Below are positions 20,866 through 34,039 of a stretch of DNA of 46,101 nt, piece by piece. Every line of letters begins with the position of its first letter. Within the stretch, counting starts at the first letter, position 1. The stretch is from assembly GCA_003667245.1 (NCBI GenBank), contig RCNN01000186.1:1-46101 (forward strand), in the 5' to 3' direction. The notes below the pieces were generated by a model. It saw nothing but the letters and a program-made list of their open reading frames with translations, searched no databases and had not been told where the DNA came from. The position numbers and the translations under genes are program-made. Source of the stretch: Heterostelium multicystogenum. Taxonomy: Eukaryota > Evosea > Eumycetozoa > Acytosteliales > Acytosteliaceae.

Positions 20866-21138
20866 ATAAAACCATCTGTATTAATTAAATTTATTTTATT
20901 TATTTATGTTTGGATATCAAGTTTCAAAAAGTTACCCTGGGATAACAAATGTGTGGGTGTGTTGTGTTGTTCAACGTCTCTCACAGAAAATCAAATAAAA
21001 GATAATATTTTAAATGAAAATTTGGAAATTGATTTTGCAGGAGTGGATATATACATTAATAGGGCAACAACACAACCAAGCCCATTCAAACATGTCATAG
21101 TAAACAAAATTAAGATAGATAATCTAATTAACAATTAA
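20866..21138 (+). pseudogene. M8-type signal peptide region joined to an unrelated ORF; start codon lost
   Basis: The position of the M8 start codon reads AAA instead of ATG, then CCATCTGTATTAATTAAATT continues in the M8 signal-peptide frame (PSVLIKFILFIYVWIS). The frame stays open for 90 codons without further homology to the protease: KLPWDNKCVGVLCCST, then KDNILNENLEIDFAGVDIYI, ending NKIKIDNLINN. No in-frame ATG exists near the front. It may be a chimeric relic, or a gene whose start codon was lost or misread. Confidence 0.4.
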
Positions 21139-21224
21139 TACTCTGAAACTGTATATATTATTATTATTATTATTTGTATATTATTGTTAGTTAATAATAT
21201 TTATTTATGTATGTATATTTAAAT

Positions 21225-21254
21225 TTAAGATAAGTTAAGATAAGTTAAGATAAT
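21225..21254. repeat. 10-bp tandem repeat (TTAAGATAAG), three copies
   Basis: Tandem TTAAGATAAG units end about 55 bp upstream of the PfkB-kinase start; probably 5' flank of that gene. Confidence 0.8.
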
Positions 21255-21308
21255 ATAGAGATCTGTTAAGTTCTTGAAAAAAAAAAACAAAAAAGAATTC
21301 AAGAGAAA

Positions 21309-22650
21309 ATGAAGAAAATACTGTTAATAGGTAACTTTGTTAATGATATCATATTGATTCATGAGGATCTTGTGATACAGAGAGAAAGATCTTTCACCGA
21401 CTTTATTAGAGAGAGAGATAATGCTTTGCCAGGCACACCAGCCACTCATCCTGGACGTGTTACAAAGAATACTGCCCTCGGTGGGAGTGTAACCTATGCC
21501 TCGCTTGCTTCGAATGCATTTGGCGGTGCCACTAGCTATATCGTGTCGAACCTAGGATCTGATATCAACGAGAGCTACAAGTCGATGATCGAATCAAAGA
21601 CACATCCTACCACGGGCACTATTAATACCGATTATATTCGAATGACCGATTCCACCAACACAAGCTATCAACTAAACTACTACAATCGAAAAAAAGAATC
21701 GTACTTTGTTGCTTCTGGAGCGTGGACAACCGATAGCCATGGAGCAGTGTCTCCGATGTCTGCGTGAACAGCATCCCGATGCCATTTCATTTGTCCCAAT
21801 TGCTGGAGAGATCGATGTTGACATTATTGTTGGACTGCTCGATTACATTTCACATCTTCCAACCTCTGCCAAACCCAAGATCGTAGCATTCGACATCCAA
21901 GGACTACTTCGTACTTTCAATGGACAGCGTGTCACTACTCACTCACGAGAGGTCATGATTGAGCGACTTACCACCATCGGAAATGCCCTCAAGAGCACAG
22001 GTGTCATATCTATTCTCAAGGCAGAGTATGGTGAAGCTGTTGCTATTGTCGGAGACAACGGTTTAGCTCCACTTACTCCTGGTGAATGTGCCCAAAAGTT
22101 ACGCTCACAATTCGACTTTACTCTTACCAGTGTGACCATGGGTGGCGACGGTGGTTTTATATCTTCTGGTATCACCGGTGAGCTCTATATTCCAACATTC
22201 AAACCTGTCGCCGTCATGGACGAAACTGGTTGTGGTGACACTTTCTTGAGTTGCACTATTCTGGAGTTCCTTCAAACACTCTCCAACAAGAAGATGATTG
22301 ACGAAAGTGCCAGTGATCCGCTCGACAGATACCTACTCTCTCCTGAAGACATAGTTCATTGTCTGGAGGTTGGTAGTGCAGGTGCATCTTTCCTTGTAGA
22401 GCAAATTGGACCCAATGGATTTGCAAGCAGATCAACTATCTTGGAACGTGTTAATAACGGCCAGAAACAAGCAAAGGCCATCTACCAATCGTCAACATTC
22501 AAGAAGGACCAACACCAAAATACACCCGCCACCGCCGATAGCGCCACCGCCAATAATACTTTTATTTCTACATCAACCCCAGTGGAGACTACCCCAGCAA
22601 CTAGCAATACTTCAACCAAACCACCAAAGTCCACAACCAACTATTTATAA
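21309..22650 (+). CDS. PfkB-family carbohydrate/polyol kinase
   Basis: ATP-dependent sugar or polyol kinase (ribokinase fold), ~447 residues including a Thr/Pro-rich tail. N-terminal motifs are MKKILLIGNFVNDIILIHED and the substrate-side glycine motif ALGGSVTYASLASNAFG. The C-terminal nucleotide/anion-hole motif DETGCGDTFLS holds the catalytic Asp (D of GCGD), followed by SAGASFLVEQIG. The arrangement resembles inositol 3-kinase-like and adenosine-kinase-like members, but substrate cannot be fixed. A one-base frame change near 21716 separates ...KKESYFVASG from ...QPIAMEQCLRCLREQHPDA; both sides align with the family order, so I treat it as one gene with an indel. No intron seen. Confidence 0.85.
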
Positions 22651-23600
22651 ATCATAAATATTTGAACCAAAAATATAGTGATCAAAACAATTCAGATCGA
22701 ATTAAATCCACATTACAAAACAACAAAATATCCAGTCTTCAAAGCACCGGTGCCTAGTCTTGTCTGGCGTCCACTCTGATCATGATAAAGATTAATATTC
22801 ACTTTTGGGATGAATAGATAATGTTGTAGTTTGCATAATAATAGTATTTTTTTCTGATTTTGGTTTTCATTCGTGTGTGGTTGAAAGGGCAATAATAATT
22901 TTATTAAGAATAAAAGAATCAGCAACCTTTTTAAGGAAATGGGTAAAAACCAGCCTTTTGTCATTGTGTTGGGTGTGTGCGTGAGTTGAGTGATGTGTGG
23001 TGTTAAGTAGAGTTGAAGTTCACCACACTCACCCACAACTTCAACAACCCCCAGAAGATTCAATTTTTAATTTAATTTATAATTATTAATTTTGTTATTT
23101 TTTTTGAGTTTTTTATTATTAATAATAAAAAACAATACCTTTTTCTTTTTTTAAACAGATAATAATTAGATAACAAAAGATTGAATAACTAAGTAACAAA
23201 GTAACTCAATCAATCAGTCAGTCAATCAAACAACTACAATAACCATAAAATAACAATAAAGAAATATAATACAACACAATAGAGTGGAGAAAAGCAAAAA
23301 ACATAACTTCAATAACAATAGATAACTAGAGTTAAAAAGATAACTAAAAAGATTTTTCTTACCCTAAAAACATAAATAAAACTAAAATCTAATCTAATTT
23401 ATATAGTATATTTAGTTATAATAATCTAATATTAAAATAACAAACTAATATAAAAATAATAATATAACTTTTTTTTTTTAAAGTTCACAATCATATATTA
23501 AAGTTTAATTAAATTAAAAAAAACAACCAAAAAAAAAAAAAAACAAAATCAAAAGTCAAAAAATAATAGTAGTAGTAATTAAAAGAACAAAGTAATAATA
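22651..23600. other. Intergenic and probable long 5' leader of the KH/RGG gene
   Basis: The first ~100 bp are PfkB 3' flank. A C/A-rich stretch at 22980-23060 and an A-rich stretch (23160-23600, many AACAA/ATAA tracts, with A16 near 23530) look like promoter and leader. A 116-codon minus-strand frame at 22713-23063 has no domain and skewed composition; I do not count it. Confidence 0.5.
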
Positions 23601-25615
23601 ATGAGTTTTAATAATAAACGGAAATAATAATAATAATGGAGGTAATGGAGTAAATTTACCACCAAAAATAATAGATTCAATAACTCACCAACTAGTGGTG
23701 GTGATGTAAATTCACCAACTGGTCCAGGAGCCTACCCAGTGCCAACTCCTGGAAGATTCCATATGAGAGGATCAAAGAAATACGCTAGAGCTGGACACTT
23801 TAGCTCTCCAATCGATCACAATATGTTGGCTCAACAACAACAGCAGCAACAGCAACCAAATACATTCCAGCCACAAATGTTATCATCACCAAACAACTTG
23901 ATGGGTGGTGCTGTGGTCGATCAATTGCAACAACAGCAACAACCAACTCAGCTGATTGGATCGCCAGCCCCACATCATCAACAACACCATCCACACCAAA
24001 TGCAGCAGAATTACTTTAACAATCAGTACCACCACAACAAGCCAAACCCTTTGGTGGTGGTAGAGGTGGAAATGCCCCTTCACACTACTTTGGAGGTGGA
24101 AGAGGAGGACACATGCGTGGAGGTGGACGTGGTGCTCCAAGAGGTCGTGGAAGAGGTGGATACCGTGGTGGTCACTCCTACTTTGGTAACCAATCATATC
24201 ATCAAGGTGGATACGGTCAAAAGATGCTCAGAACCAATGTCAACATTCCAGCATTTTCTGGAGGTGCCATCATTGGTGTCAAGGGTTCACTATGGGGTTT
24301 GATCAACAAAGCCACCAACGCCAGAATTAAGATCATTAAAACATCTGCCATCATCAAAATGTCCAGATGCTCAACAACTTGACAGAGCAAAGGAAATTGT
24401 TTTTAAAGTTAAAGAACACTGCTGTATGTATACAGGATCATTCTGCGCTTCACTCAAAACATTGTCACTAACATGAATTTGTTTATTAAGGCAAAATATT
24501 TATCATTAATTGATTATAAAGGAGAACAAAAATTGAAATTTGTTGAGCAACAGCAATATTCTGTTGTGGTGTTGGATAAAGCAGCTACCGACGAAAATGT
24601 AGATATTCAAGAAGTTGCAAGAACTCACGAACCACAGTTTGCAGGTCGTTTCAACGAGATCTTTAGCACACTTTCAATCGATAAAGCAACTCAAATTCCC
24701 TATGTAGATATAAAGACTGGAAAGATATGGTTTATTAAATGCGCAGACATCCCATCGGCACCAATGTCATCGGACAAGTACGAACTCTACACAGAGTCGC
24801 TCGACAGCGTTTTTCCAAAGCAGTGTTTGCATCAACGATCAATTCGTACGTCAACATACCCTCTTCAAAGAAAAGAAACCCTACGTCTTGGTCACCATGT
24901 TGGACACTGAGTCATTGGATATCATCACTGTAAAGTGTTTCGAAGAAAAGGTCGTTTCCCCAACCTCCCCAACTACCACAGCCACACCAAGCTCAAACAA
25001 TTTCTGCCGGTGTCAACCAAACTGTTGAATATCGTTTCATCAACCCATCCATCTACAAAACAAACTCACCACATTAATGCCAAAGTTTTATTCCCACAAA
25101 CACGTCAAGGTCACTTTGACTTGAGAGTATCGATCGATACCGTTTCCAAATTGCCGCTTGACTCTCACCACGAAAATTTGCGACAATTCATTTCATCCAT
25201 TAAGATCAACAAGAATGCTAATGGAAACAACAACTACTCTATACCAGACTCCAATCTCTTTATTGTAGAATCTTTGATTATCCAAAAAGTTTCTATCTAT
25301 CGCAATGAGCAGAAAACCTTACAATTCCATCTTTTGGAAGACAATGTCACTCGTCTAACCACTTCTTCGCCAGAGTACAATAGAACATCATCATCTATAC
25401 TCTGTACTTCACCATCACTCTATGATATGTTCAAATCCAAGAACTGGTCCATCGAACAGGGTCTCGAGGAAGTCAAATCACTGGCCAAGAATGTTCGAAT
25501 CTTAATTTCACAGCAAGACACTGGAAAACTTCAAACACCTCCAATCCAAGCCGATTTTGAGTCTTTGAATGTTGAAGATGATGATGAAGAAGATGACACC
25601 GCCAATCATAATTAA
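23601..25615 (+). CDS. KH-domain, RGG-box RNA-binding protein (frame-disrupted)
   Basis: Probable cytoplasmic or nuclear RNA-binding protein, ~650 residues. The start MSFNNKR is at 23601. An Asn/Gly/Pro-rich head (SPTSGGDVNSPTGPGAYPVP) is followed by poly-Gln and His/Gln-rich stretches, then an RGG box (GGGRGGNAPSHYFGGGRGGH, GRGAPRGRGRGGYRGG). The KH domain reads NVNIPAFSGGAIIGVKGSLW, with GVKG as the GxxG loop, then KATNARIKIIK. The C-terminal ~400 residues (EIFSTLSIDKATQIPYVDIK, LFPQTRQGHFDLRVSIDTVS) are unrecognised, with an acidic end (NVEDDDEEDDTANHN). At least eight frame changes are needed (near 23620, 23670, 24045, 24345, 24435, 24830, 24870, 25010, 25070). Coding character is excellent between them, so I infer indels. 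Confidence 0.65.
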
Positions 25616-25920
25616 ACATCCACAATATGTCAAAGGATTGTGGATTGTTAACTACCATTCAATATGTTATATATGAACCCATTTCAACAACATAATTCAA
25701 ATAAAATAAATATACATAGCTTTTATTCGATCGAGGTTATTTTTTATCACATTGGTTAAGCATCATTGGAATCTCACCATCAAAAAGATTCTCATTGATT
25801 TCATTCATGATGGATTGGTTTAATATAAATCGTTTTATCAATTTTATCATTATATAATAACTGATCAGATACAAAGATAAATATATATTTTAAAACTAAA
25901 CAATAATGTTGATGGTTTAT
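25616..25920. other. Spacer between convergent KH/RGG and PKS genes
   Basis: A/T-rich 3' flanks of both genes; no gene seen. AATAAAATAAATA at ~25700 can serve as a polyadenylation region for the plus-strand gene. Confidence 0.5.
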
Positions 25921-28900
25921 TTATTTGATTGATTGTAATTTTGATACGATTTGATTAATGGTAATTGATGGGATTTGTGATACATTGAATAGATCAATCT
26001 CAAAGTTGGAATCAAAGAATGATTTGATTTGCACGGTCATCAATGAATCGACACCAAAGTCTTTGAGTTTGGTGTTACCATTGAGTTTGCTGGCTGACAT
26101 TGAAAGAAGTGAGGCAATACTGTTGGAAATGGTTTCATAGATATCAACGTCGGCGTTGAGTGCAGATTTCTTATCATTTCTAATGTCAACGTGGTGTTCA
26201 ATCTTGGCTTTGATCTTTGGATTGTAGTCGTAGTTACCTTGAGTGGTAATGTCAGATACGATTTGATGGATGTATTTTGGTTGAGAGATAGCTGCTTCCA
26301 ATCCACCTAGGAATTGTGAGACATGAAGTGAAGCAACACCTCTTGAGTAGAAGTATTCTTTAATTCCGACAGATTCGGCGACTAAACCTTCACCTAACAA
26401 TGGGCCGAATCTCATTGATTTTGAACGAAGTCCAAGTACTTCAGTTCTGTACTGACAGATGGAGTCAATAACCAAGTTGGCAGAGTTGTAGGAGGGCTGC
26501 AAGGGAGTTCCACTGATGGATGAAATCGATGAGAACAAAATGAATTGTTTGATTGGCAATTGTAATTCGAGGGTGATCTCATGGAGGTTGATTGAACCAA
26601 CAACCTTGGGTTGGTGAACCTTTCTGATGTTCTCGAGGGTCAAGTCAACAATACCAATATCTTCGTAGATTGCTGCCAAGTGGAAGATAGATTCGATGGG
26701 TGGGTATTGAGCCTTGATGGTTTCAATTGTGGCTTTAAGCTGTTGTTTGTTGGAAACATCAGTTTGGATGAAGTGGATCTTTTGTTTTGTTGGTTGCGTT
26801 GTTGATGTTAATAAGCTTTTGAAGTCTACTCTTGAGTGGCGAGATTGAAAGGACAACAACATCGGTGGCATTGGTGTGCTTGGCAAGCCAAGCGATAAGT
26901 TCAAGTGAGATACCTTGTTGTCCAGTGGTAATCACTGTATTGTTGATATCGACCTTGTAGTTGGTCTTAGCAACTGGAAGTGGTACTCTGGATTGCAAGA
27001 GTGGTTGAAGAATGTCTTGTTCAGTGGTAGTCATATCAACAATGATTTTACCAATATGCTTTCTCTCCTTCAAGTAGAGGACGGCTTGCTTGGATTCTGT
27101 GACTGGGAATACCTTGTCAATGGTTGGAGGCTCAAGTTCACCAGCTACTATTGCTCTGTACATTTCCTTGATCATGTTCTTTGTGTATTCGGTCTTACGG
27201 ATTACAAGGTGGTTGAAATCAATGGTGGCATATGATTGATCTTTCTTGAAGTTTTCCATAGTCGAGATGTTCGTTGTTGTAGACATGAGTGAGTGAGATA
27301 TCGGCAATTCTACCCCAGTGTGATAGGCACTTGAAGTTGGCATTCATGAAGTCACTTGAAAGTGTGTTCAAGACGAGGTCGACACCGTTGCATTGTTGTT
27401 TGATTTGCTTGGCAAAGTCGGTGGTATGCGAGTCGAAAACATCAATAAGGATGTTCAGAGTAGTTGGCCTTAAGGTAATCGATCTTGCCTTTGAACCGGC
27501 GGGTAAGCATATACTTTCTTGCAACCCTTCCATCTGAGGATGCTGAGTGCGGCTAAACCAAACCCTCCGGTTGCACTGTGGACAAGGACAGTGTCGTTCT
27601 CTGGATCCAATTGTCCAACCTTGAAGAGTGAGTGGTAGACGGTACCATAGACAACAGTGATACCAGCTCCTTGTTGGAATGAGATTTCCTTGGGCTTTGT
27701 GAATGAACAATGCAGCCTTGTCAATTGCATGAGTTGACAATGAATGCGAGTGGAGTCCTGATACTTCGTCACCGACTTTGAAGTCCTTTACTGAAACTTC
27801 CAACTCTAGTGACAACACCAGAGTGTTCCAAACCAAGTGGTGGATGATAGGTGTCACCCTTGTCCATGAATTCCTGTTGCAAAAGTTGGAGATGGAACAA
27901 GTAGTCTTTGAAGTTGAGTCCAGTTGCTTTGATGGAGACTTCAATTTGATCTGGCTCCAATTCTGGTCTCTCGAATAACTTATACTCAAGGTTTACATTT
28001 ACTCTGCAACCTAATCTCTCGGGGTTCTTTTGATAGACAACAGAGGTTTCGAGATTCTCCATTGCGTTGTTGTAGGTTCTTTCAATCTGGACATTGTCAC
28101 CTTGGATAAAGTACTCATAGTCGCCAAGTGATGAATAGTTGTTGAGCAATTGAATGATTTGTTTTGATGTTAGTTGTGTTGAGATAGTTGTCAATATCGA
28201 TGAATGTAATGTTGATTTCATAGTGATCTACGAATCCAGACTTGGCAATACCATTCAAAGCGTTGGCAAAGTAGTTATTGGTTTGACATTGTCTTGTAAC
28301 GATGGCAATGGCTGGTTGTTTCTGCTTCTTGATAAACTGTTTAAATTAATCTTGAAGCATCGAAAGCGATCGATTGATAGTTATCAATGGTGAGTTGTTC
28401 AACTCCAGCCACAAACAAGATATGTGAAGAGCTCTCCAACAAATCAGTGTTGGATTCTATATCATTGCAATTGATAACGCTCAAGTTGTTTGGTGTATTT
28501 AGAAAGTATATCCTTTGGAATCGACTGGTTCTCCTTAGTAATCACAGTAATGCGATCGCATGGAACCTCGTTTCCAAGTGGAAGGGCGGCTACTTCAGCT
28601 CTCTGAGCCAAAACAATGATTGAGTGACCATTTTCCAGTGGAAGTGGCTCACCATTTTCATCTAGAGAACCAAGTATTCTGGTGTTCTTGTAACCGGATC
28701 CCTCTGAGAATAGCTCAAGGTATTGTTGTGGTCTGAGAGTATAGTGATCACGAATATCATCTTGGAAGTTCCAGATCTGAGAGAATCCACCAAAAATAAT
28801 ATCGACCAACGGGAATTTGTAGTTGGGTTCAGAGAAAGCTAACAAAACCATTTGGTGTGATCAGCTTTTGGATTTGAGCAAATGACTCCTTAAGATTTGG

Positions 28901-31900
28901 CACAATATGGATTACGTAGGCCATGAGAACGTAGTCATAGTGACCTGGAAGATATCCTTGTTCGAAAGAATCCTTCTCGAGATCGTAGAGTCTGTACTTC
29001 AAGTGGAGATTGGACTTCAACTTGATCTCATTCTCGTATTTATCTTTCATCAATTTAATGAATGCTGGTGAGACGTCAGTGAAGGTGTAGTATACTTCGA
29101 CTTGGTTTTGACCAACAAGAAGTTGATCTAGTTCAGCGATGATATGGTGAGTCAAAGCACCAGTTCCACCACCAATCTCCAAGATATTGACGATTCTCTT
29201 CTCTTGCTTCTCGATAATTGGTTTGAGCGAAGAGGTAACTACATGGGACAACTGTTTCAAGTAGTATTTCATGAATGGCGACTTGGTGTAGAAAGTCTCG
29301 AGAAGACCATCTTTGAAGAGGACTTCTGGGGCTCTGCCATTTCCAAGAAGAATTTGGGAAATGACATCACATGATAACTTGACTACATCGTACTCCTTTG
29401 ATTCTGAGTGTCCGTACTTCTCTTTCATTTCAACAAGGAGCTCTGGGCATAAGTTCTTCTCATTTAAATAGGTTCGGTTGTTGCTGAGAATTTCAAGACA
29501 TCTTATGAAAAGTCGATCGTTTGTTCTACTTCTGGAGATTCCATATTTGATGAATGCATCTTCAATTGGAAGAGCAAGTGCCTCATCGATGTTGAATCCT
29601 GGAATGTTGGTAATAAAAGCGAGGGCAAGAACACATATTGCGTCAATTGTTGCAACGGCTTGACTGGTAATTGATTCTCGAATGTATTGCTTTGATAGCT
29701 GGATAGCTGGAACGACTATTGGCAAATCCTTGGATTGGTTGGCTGTTGAGCAGAGTTCCTTCTTTGGGAATTTGATCTTTCTCATTCTCATTCTCTCAGG
29801 AGTGGTTACAGTGAATCTTTCCATTTCTAGCAAGACCTTACCACCTGGTACAAGGAGCACGCAGTTACCAGTGTAGTTGTAGTTGTTTGAGCCGATGAGA
29901 GTGGTTGCCAAGAATAATTCGGTTGGTGGATTTTGGTCAATTTCATTCATCAAGTTTACATTAATTCTCATCTCCTCGATGGACTTGAAAACAAACTGTC
30001 TTCTCTCCTCGAGAAGTCCCATCAGACCATGGACACAGTTGTCAATCAAGGTGGTGTTGACAATGTGAGATGGTGTGTAAGGAGCAGACTTTGACTTCAT
30101 AGTTGCAAAAGTGTGCTTCTCACCAATGAGGATGGAAGTGATATGTTGGAAAGCAGGTCCATATTTTCAATCCAACTCTTTCAGTCATCTGGTAGAATTC
30201 TCTTTGATTAAAGGCAGTTATATTGCATTTCTTTCTTGAAAGACTCACAATCAAACACGTTGCTTGAGGACTGATCATTGGCAATTGAGACTCTGGAGAC
30301 TGCAGTCTTAATCCATTGCTCATTGGCGTCATAAGCCTCTCCATTTTTGTTGAAGAAATCAATCTTGTAGTCATTGCTTGAGATCTTATTAATGACTGTT
30401 TGCATCTTTGGTGGAATTTCCTTCTCATTGAGGAAGAATGGGTTGAGGAACTCCAACTTGTTGATAATGATGTCTTGTCCACTCGATTTGAATGCTTGGA
30501 TGATTGCATCAGCATATCCAGCACCTGGGAACAATGGTTTGTCCTTGACTTGGTGATCCTTGAGATAACGGTATGGAGATCTCTTGATGTCAATGTCAGA
30601 GTTATACATCTGTTGACCATTGTGGATTGCTAGGTTTCCGAGGATTGAAGTGGCAGGTCCACGAGTTCTCTTGATGAATGAGTAGGCAGTCTCCTTCCAG
30701 TAAAGCTCGTCATCCCATTGGTATCTTGGCAAGACAGTGGTTGTGTCCTTCCACTTACGGCTTGTCAAATCAGCTCTCTTGAATTGAGTCTTAAAGTCGA
30801 TATCGACTCCATAGCAATGAAGAGTGGCCAATGAAGATTTGAACAGAGCTTGTTCGTCTCTGTTTCTCTGAATGGGAGAAACGACAACTGCAGTTGGAAT
30901 ACATTGTTTAATCAAGCTTGCGAGTGTTGGGTGTGGAGCAATTTCCAAGAAGATGTAGTCCTCTAATTGGTCTCCCAAGTTGGCAGCAATAGACTCCATT
31001 GTTTTCTGGAAAACTACTGGACGACGGATGTTGTCATAGAGATACTTGGCATCCATTCCTACATTGTTGAGACTACCAGTTACAGTAGAGTACCAAGGAG
31101 TAGTTGGCTTGGTAGCTTTGATATGTCCAAGAGTGGTCATGATCTTTTCTTTGATTACCTTTTGGTGAGAGGAGTGGAAGGAGCATGGAGTTCTAAGGAA
31201 GGTGTTGAAAATATCAGATTGTTTCAATTGCTTCACCAAATCATTGAGTGTTGGCTCGTCTCCAGTAATGACAATAGAGTCTGGAGAGTTTGTAGCAGGC
31301 AATTTCTAGCTTGGGGAATTGGCTTTGGAACTTGGATTGATAGTCGTTCAAACTGATTCCAACAACCAACATTCTTCCAGAACCAATGGTTTCGTTTTGG
31401 TATACTGAACGATAGTGAACAACTTGGATTGCTTCGTTCAAAGTCAAACTACCTGAAACATAGGCAGAGGTAATATCACCAAAACTGTGACCTACAACAA
31501 ATGTTGGATGAATTCCCCAGCTCTTGTAGAGCTCATAGAGACCAATTTGGAAAAGGAATAGTGATGGCTGAGCAATGATTGGCTTGTGGATATCATTGGA
31601 TTGGTTGGAGAGTGCATTCATCTTTTCAATGATGCTGTATCCAGTGAATTGGGCAATGAGTTCATCGTAACGATCGACAATAGCCTTGTAGTGTGGCTCA
31701 GTGTGATAGAGTTGCATACCCATCTGATTCCATTGAGGTCCTTGTCCACAGAATACAAAACCAACCTTCTTACTCTTGGCGTCATTAAGTGATGGTAATT
31801 GGAAGTTGATAGCAGACTTTTGGTTGCTAATGAAGTCTTCCCAGTCTTTGGCGATGACAACCTTTCTGTGGGTTTGGTGTGACTTTGAGAAACATTGGTG

Positions 31901-33508
31901 CAAGACAAATTCCTTGAAAGAAAGTCTTTGGTGAAGTTCATTGTTGGAAACAATGGACTCGAGGTATTTCTCCATAGAGTTTGATGAGCTACCGCTTACT
32001 GGTACAATGTATTCCTTACTAAATTTTAAAATTGCTGTTTGTTAGGATGGTCAGTTATTTGGAATGATTTTACAATACTTACGACTCAGTGTCAGGACGA
32101 ACTGGAGTGTTATCACTTTCTGTATTCTTCAAGAATCAGATGGCAATTGGCACCACCAATACCAAAGGAATTGATACCCATGAGAATTGGACGTTCGGTT
32201 TGAGGAAGATCCTCTACTTGGGTAACGACACGGATATTCCAATCGTTAAATGGAATCTTTGGATTAAGAGTGTTGAGCTTAACATTGGGAATAAGCTTAC
32301 GATTTTTCAACATAAGAGAAACCTTGATAAGAGAAGCGACACCAGCACCACTCTCAAGATGACCAATATTAGCTTTGATTGAACCAATCTTGAGTGGCTT
32401 CTCAGGTGTATGGTGTTTGGTGAATACATTAGAGAGTGCGGTGACTTCTATTGGATCTCCGACAACAGTTCCAGTTGCATGTGCCTCTACATAGTAGATG
32501 TCTGATGGATTCACACCAGTCTTGCTGAGAGCACGCTCGATATTTTCGGCTTGTGTAACGGAGGATGGAGAAGACATTGTATCTTTGTTGCAATGACCGT
32601 CGGTATTGGTGTTTCCACCTTTAATAATTGCATAGATACGGTTTCCATCTCTCTCGGCATCGGATAATCTCTTCAAAATAACAACACCACAACCTTCTGA
32701 ACGAACGAAAACCTTTTCCATTGGCATCGAAAGATCTACATTGATCTCCAAGTACACCGAAATCAGTGTCTATTTAAATCAAATAATTAGAATCTTAATA
32801 TTTAAATTTGGAATCAAATAATTAGTACTTACAGCAATTTGAAGTTTCTGGATCAAAAAGGGCTGCAATACCAGAGGTAATAGCCATGTCACAGTTTCCA
32901 GAAATAAGTGATTGACATGCCAAATCGGTGGTGATCAATGATGATGAACATGCAGTATCAACACACATTGATGGACCTCTAAAGTCGAAAACAATAAGAG
33001 ACACGATTTGCAATTACAGAGAATGTAAATGTGTCATTAAGGACCTGGCACCACCGTCCAGGACTGAGTATCTAGAGAGTAGACGCGAGTTGTCAATGTT
33101 AGAGACACCAACAAAAACACCAGTTCGGGAACCTCTGACTTGGGAGGCGGGTATTTGGGCATCTTCCAGGGCTTCATAGGTAACCTTGAGGATCATTCTT
33201 TCTTGTGGGTCGAGTTCGGGTGCGTCCTTTGGTGAAATACCAAAGAACAGAGAGTCAAACTTCTTCCATTCGTCCAAAGGAATCAAACCTGCATTTTTAG
33301 TACCGACCAACTTGTGTTCATAGAATGCTCCACTCCATCTTTCGGGTGGAACCTCAACTATACCGTCGAATGAATTTAATAAATTCTGCCAGAGTTGATC
33401 TGGAGTGAAACTGCTTCCGGGAAATCTTAAACCAATTCCAACAACTGCAATGGGTTCAGTTGGAATATGAGTATTATTTGAAAAATTATTATTATTTAAT
33501 GGTTCCAT
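25921..33508 (-). CDS. Iterative type I polyketide synthase, KS-AT-DH-MT-ER-KR-ACP
   Basis: About 2,490 residues in three exons: 33508-32833, 32769-32083 and 32018-25921, with introns of 63 and 64 bp (GTAAGT donors). KS: starts [15 protein letters not shown], active-site CVDTACSSS with Cys at ~32949, then [24 protein letters not shown] and [24 protein letters not shown]-methyltransferase: [15 protein letters not shown] at ~29170. [18 protein letters not shown] at ~27570. [12 protein letters not shown], then [33 protein letters not shown] with the phosphopantetheine Ser at ~26047. No thioesterase, reductase or type III (Steely) domain follows. This is the highly reducing, fungal/FAS-like layout common in dictyostelids; the product would be a methylated reduced polyketide. 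At least ten one-base frame changes occur, but all catalytic motifs are intact. Confidence 0.9.
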
Positions 33509-33580
33509 TTTAAGATATGTTTAAATTGATGATATATATTTATAATTAAATAGATATATGTAGTTTTGGAATGTGAATTG

Positions 33581-33625
33581 GTAATTGGAAATTGGAAATT
33601 GGAATAGGAAATTGGAAATTGGAGT
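33581..33625. repeat. GGAAATT tandem repeat
   Basis: Imperfect 7-bp units (ATTGGAA) lie about 75-115 bp upstream of the PKS start codon, in the likely core promoter. Confidence 0.8.
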
Positions 33626-34039
33626 ATGAAATATAGTTGGAATGAAAGTATTTGGTTGATTTGTTGATAAACAATTTATTGGAATGGAATGGTATGAATG
33701 GATTTTGGTATAAATATAGGATATACTCTAAGTATTTATTTGAAGATGTGATATTATTATTAAGTAGTTATAAATAAATAAAATATTTAATTTAAAATAT
33801 TATTTAGATGTATATAATTAAATATATATATATTAGTGTGAAAGAAGATAACTTTGAGATCTTATTGGAAATAACTGGCCAATTTATACTCCATGGTTTT
33901 AGGAGGAGGTTGTTGCTTTCCGACTTTTTTGTGTCATGAAAATATAATGGAAGTTGTGAACAACTTCTTTGTAGATTGGATTGATAGATGTTTCGTGTTG
34001 TTCATAGTTGGGATTCTGAAACAAAGGGGGTTGGTGTTG

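Noticed and set aside
20926..20946. GTTACCCTGGGATAACA looks like the conserved large-subunit rRNA peptidyl-transferase segment
   Set aside because: Only ~18 bases, and it lies inside an open frame continuing from the signal-peptide codons; flanking sequence is not rRNA-like.
22713..23063. 116-codon minus-strand frame between PfkB and KH/RGG genes
   Set aside because: No domain, skewed Leu/His/Asn composition, overlaps likely 3' flank and promoter DNA. The C-terminal stretch GRQTRLGTGALKTGYF looks coding-like but I could not match it or build exons around it.
23800..24197. Minus-strand frames opposite the Gln- and Gly-rich part of the KH/RGG gene
   Set aside because: Shadows of CAG/GGT-rich coding sequence on the plus strand.
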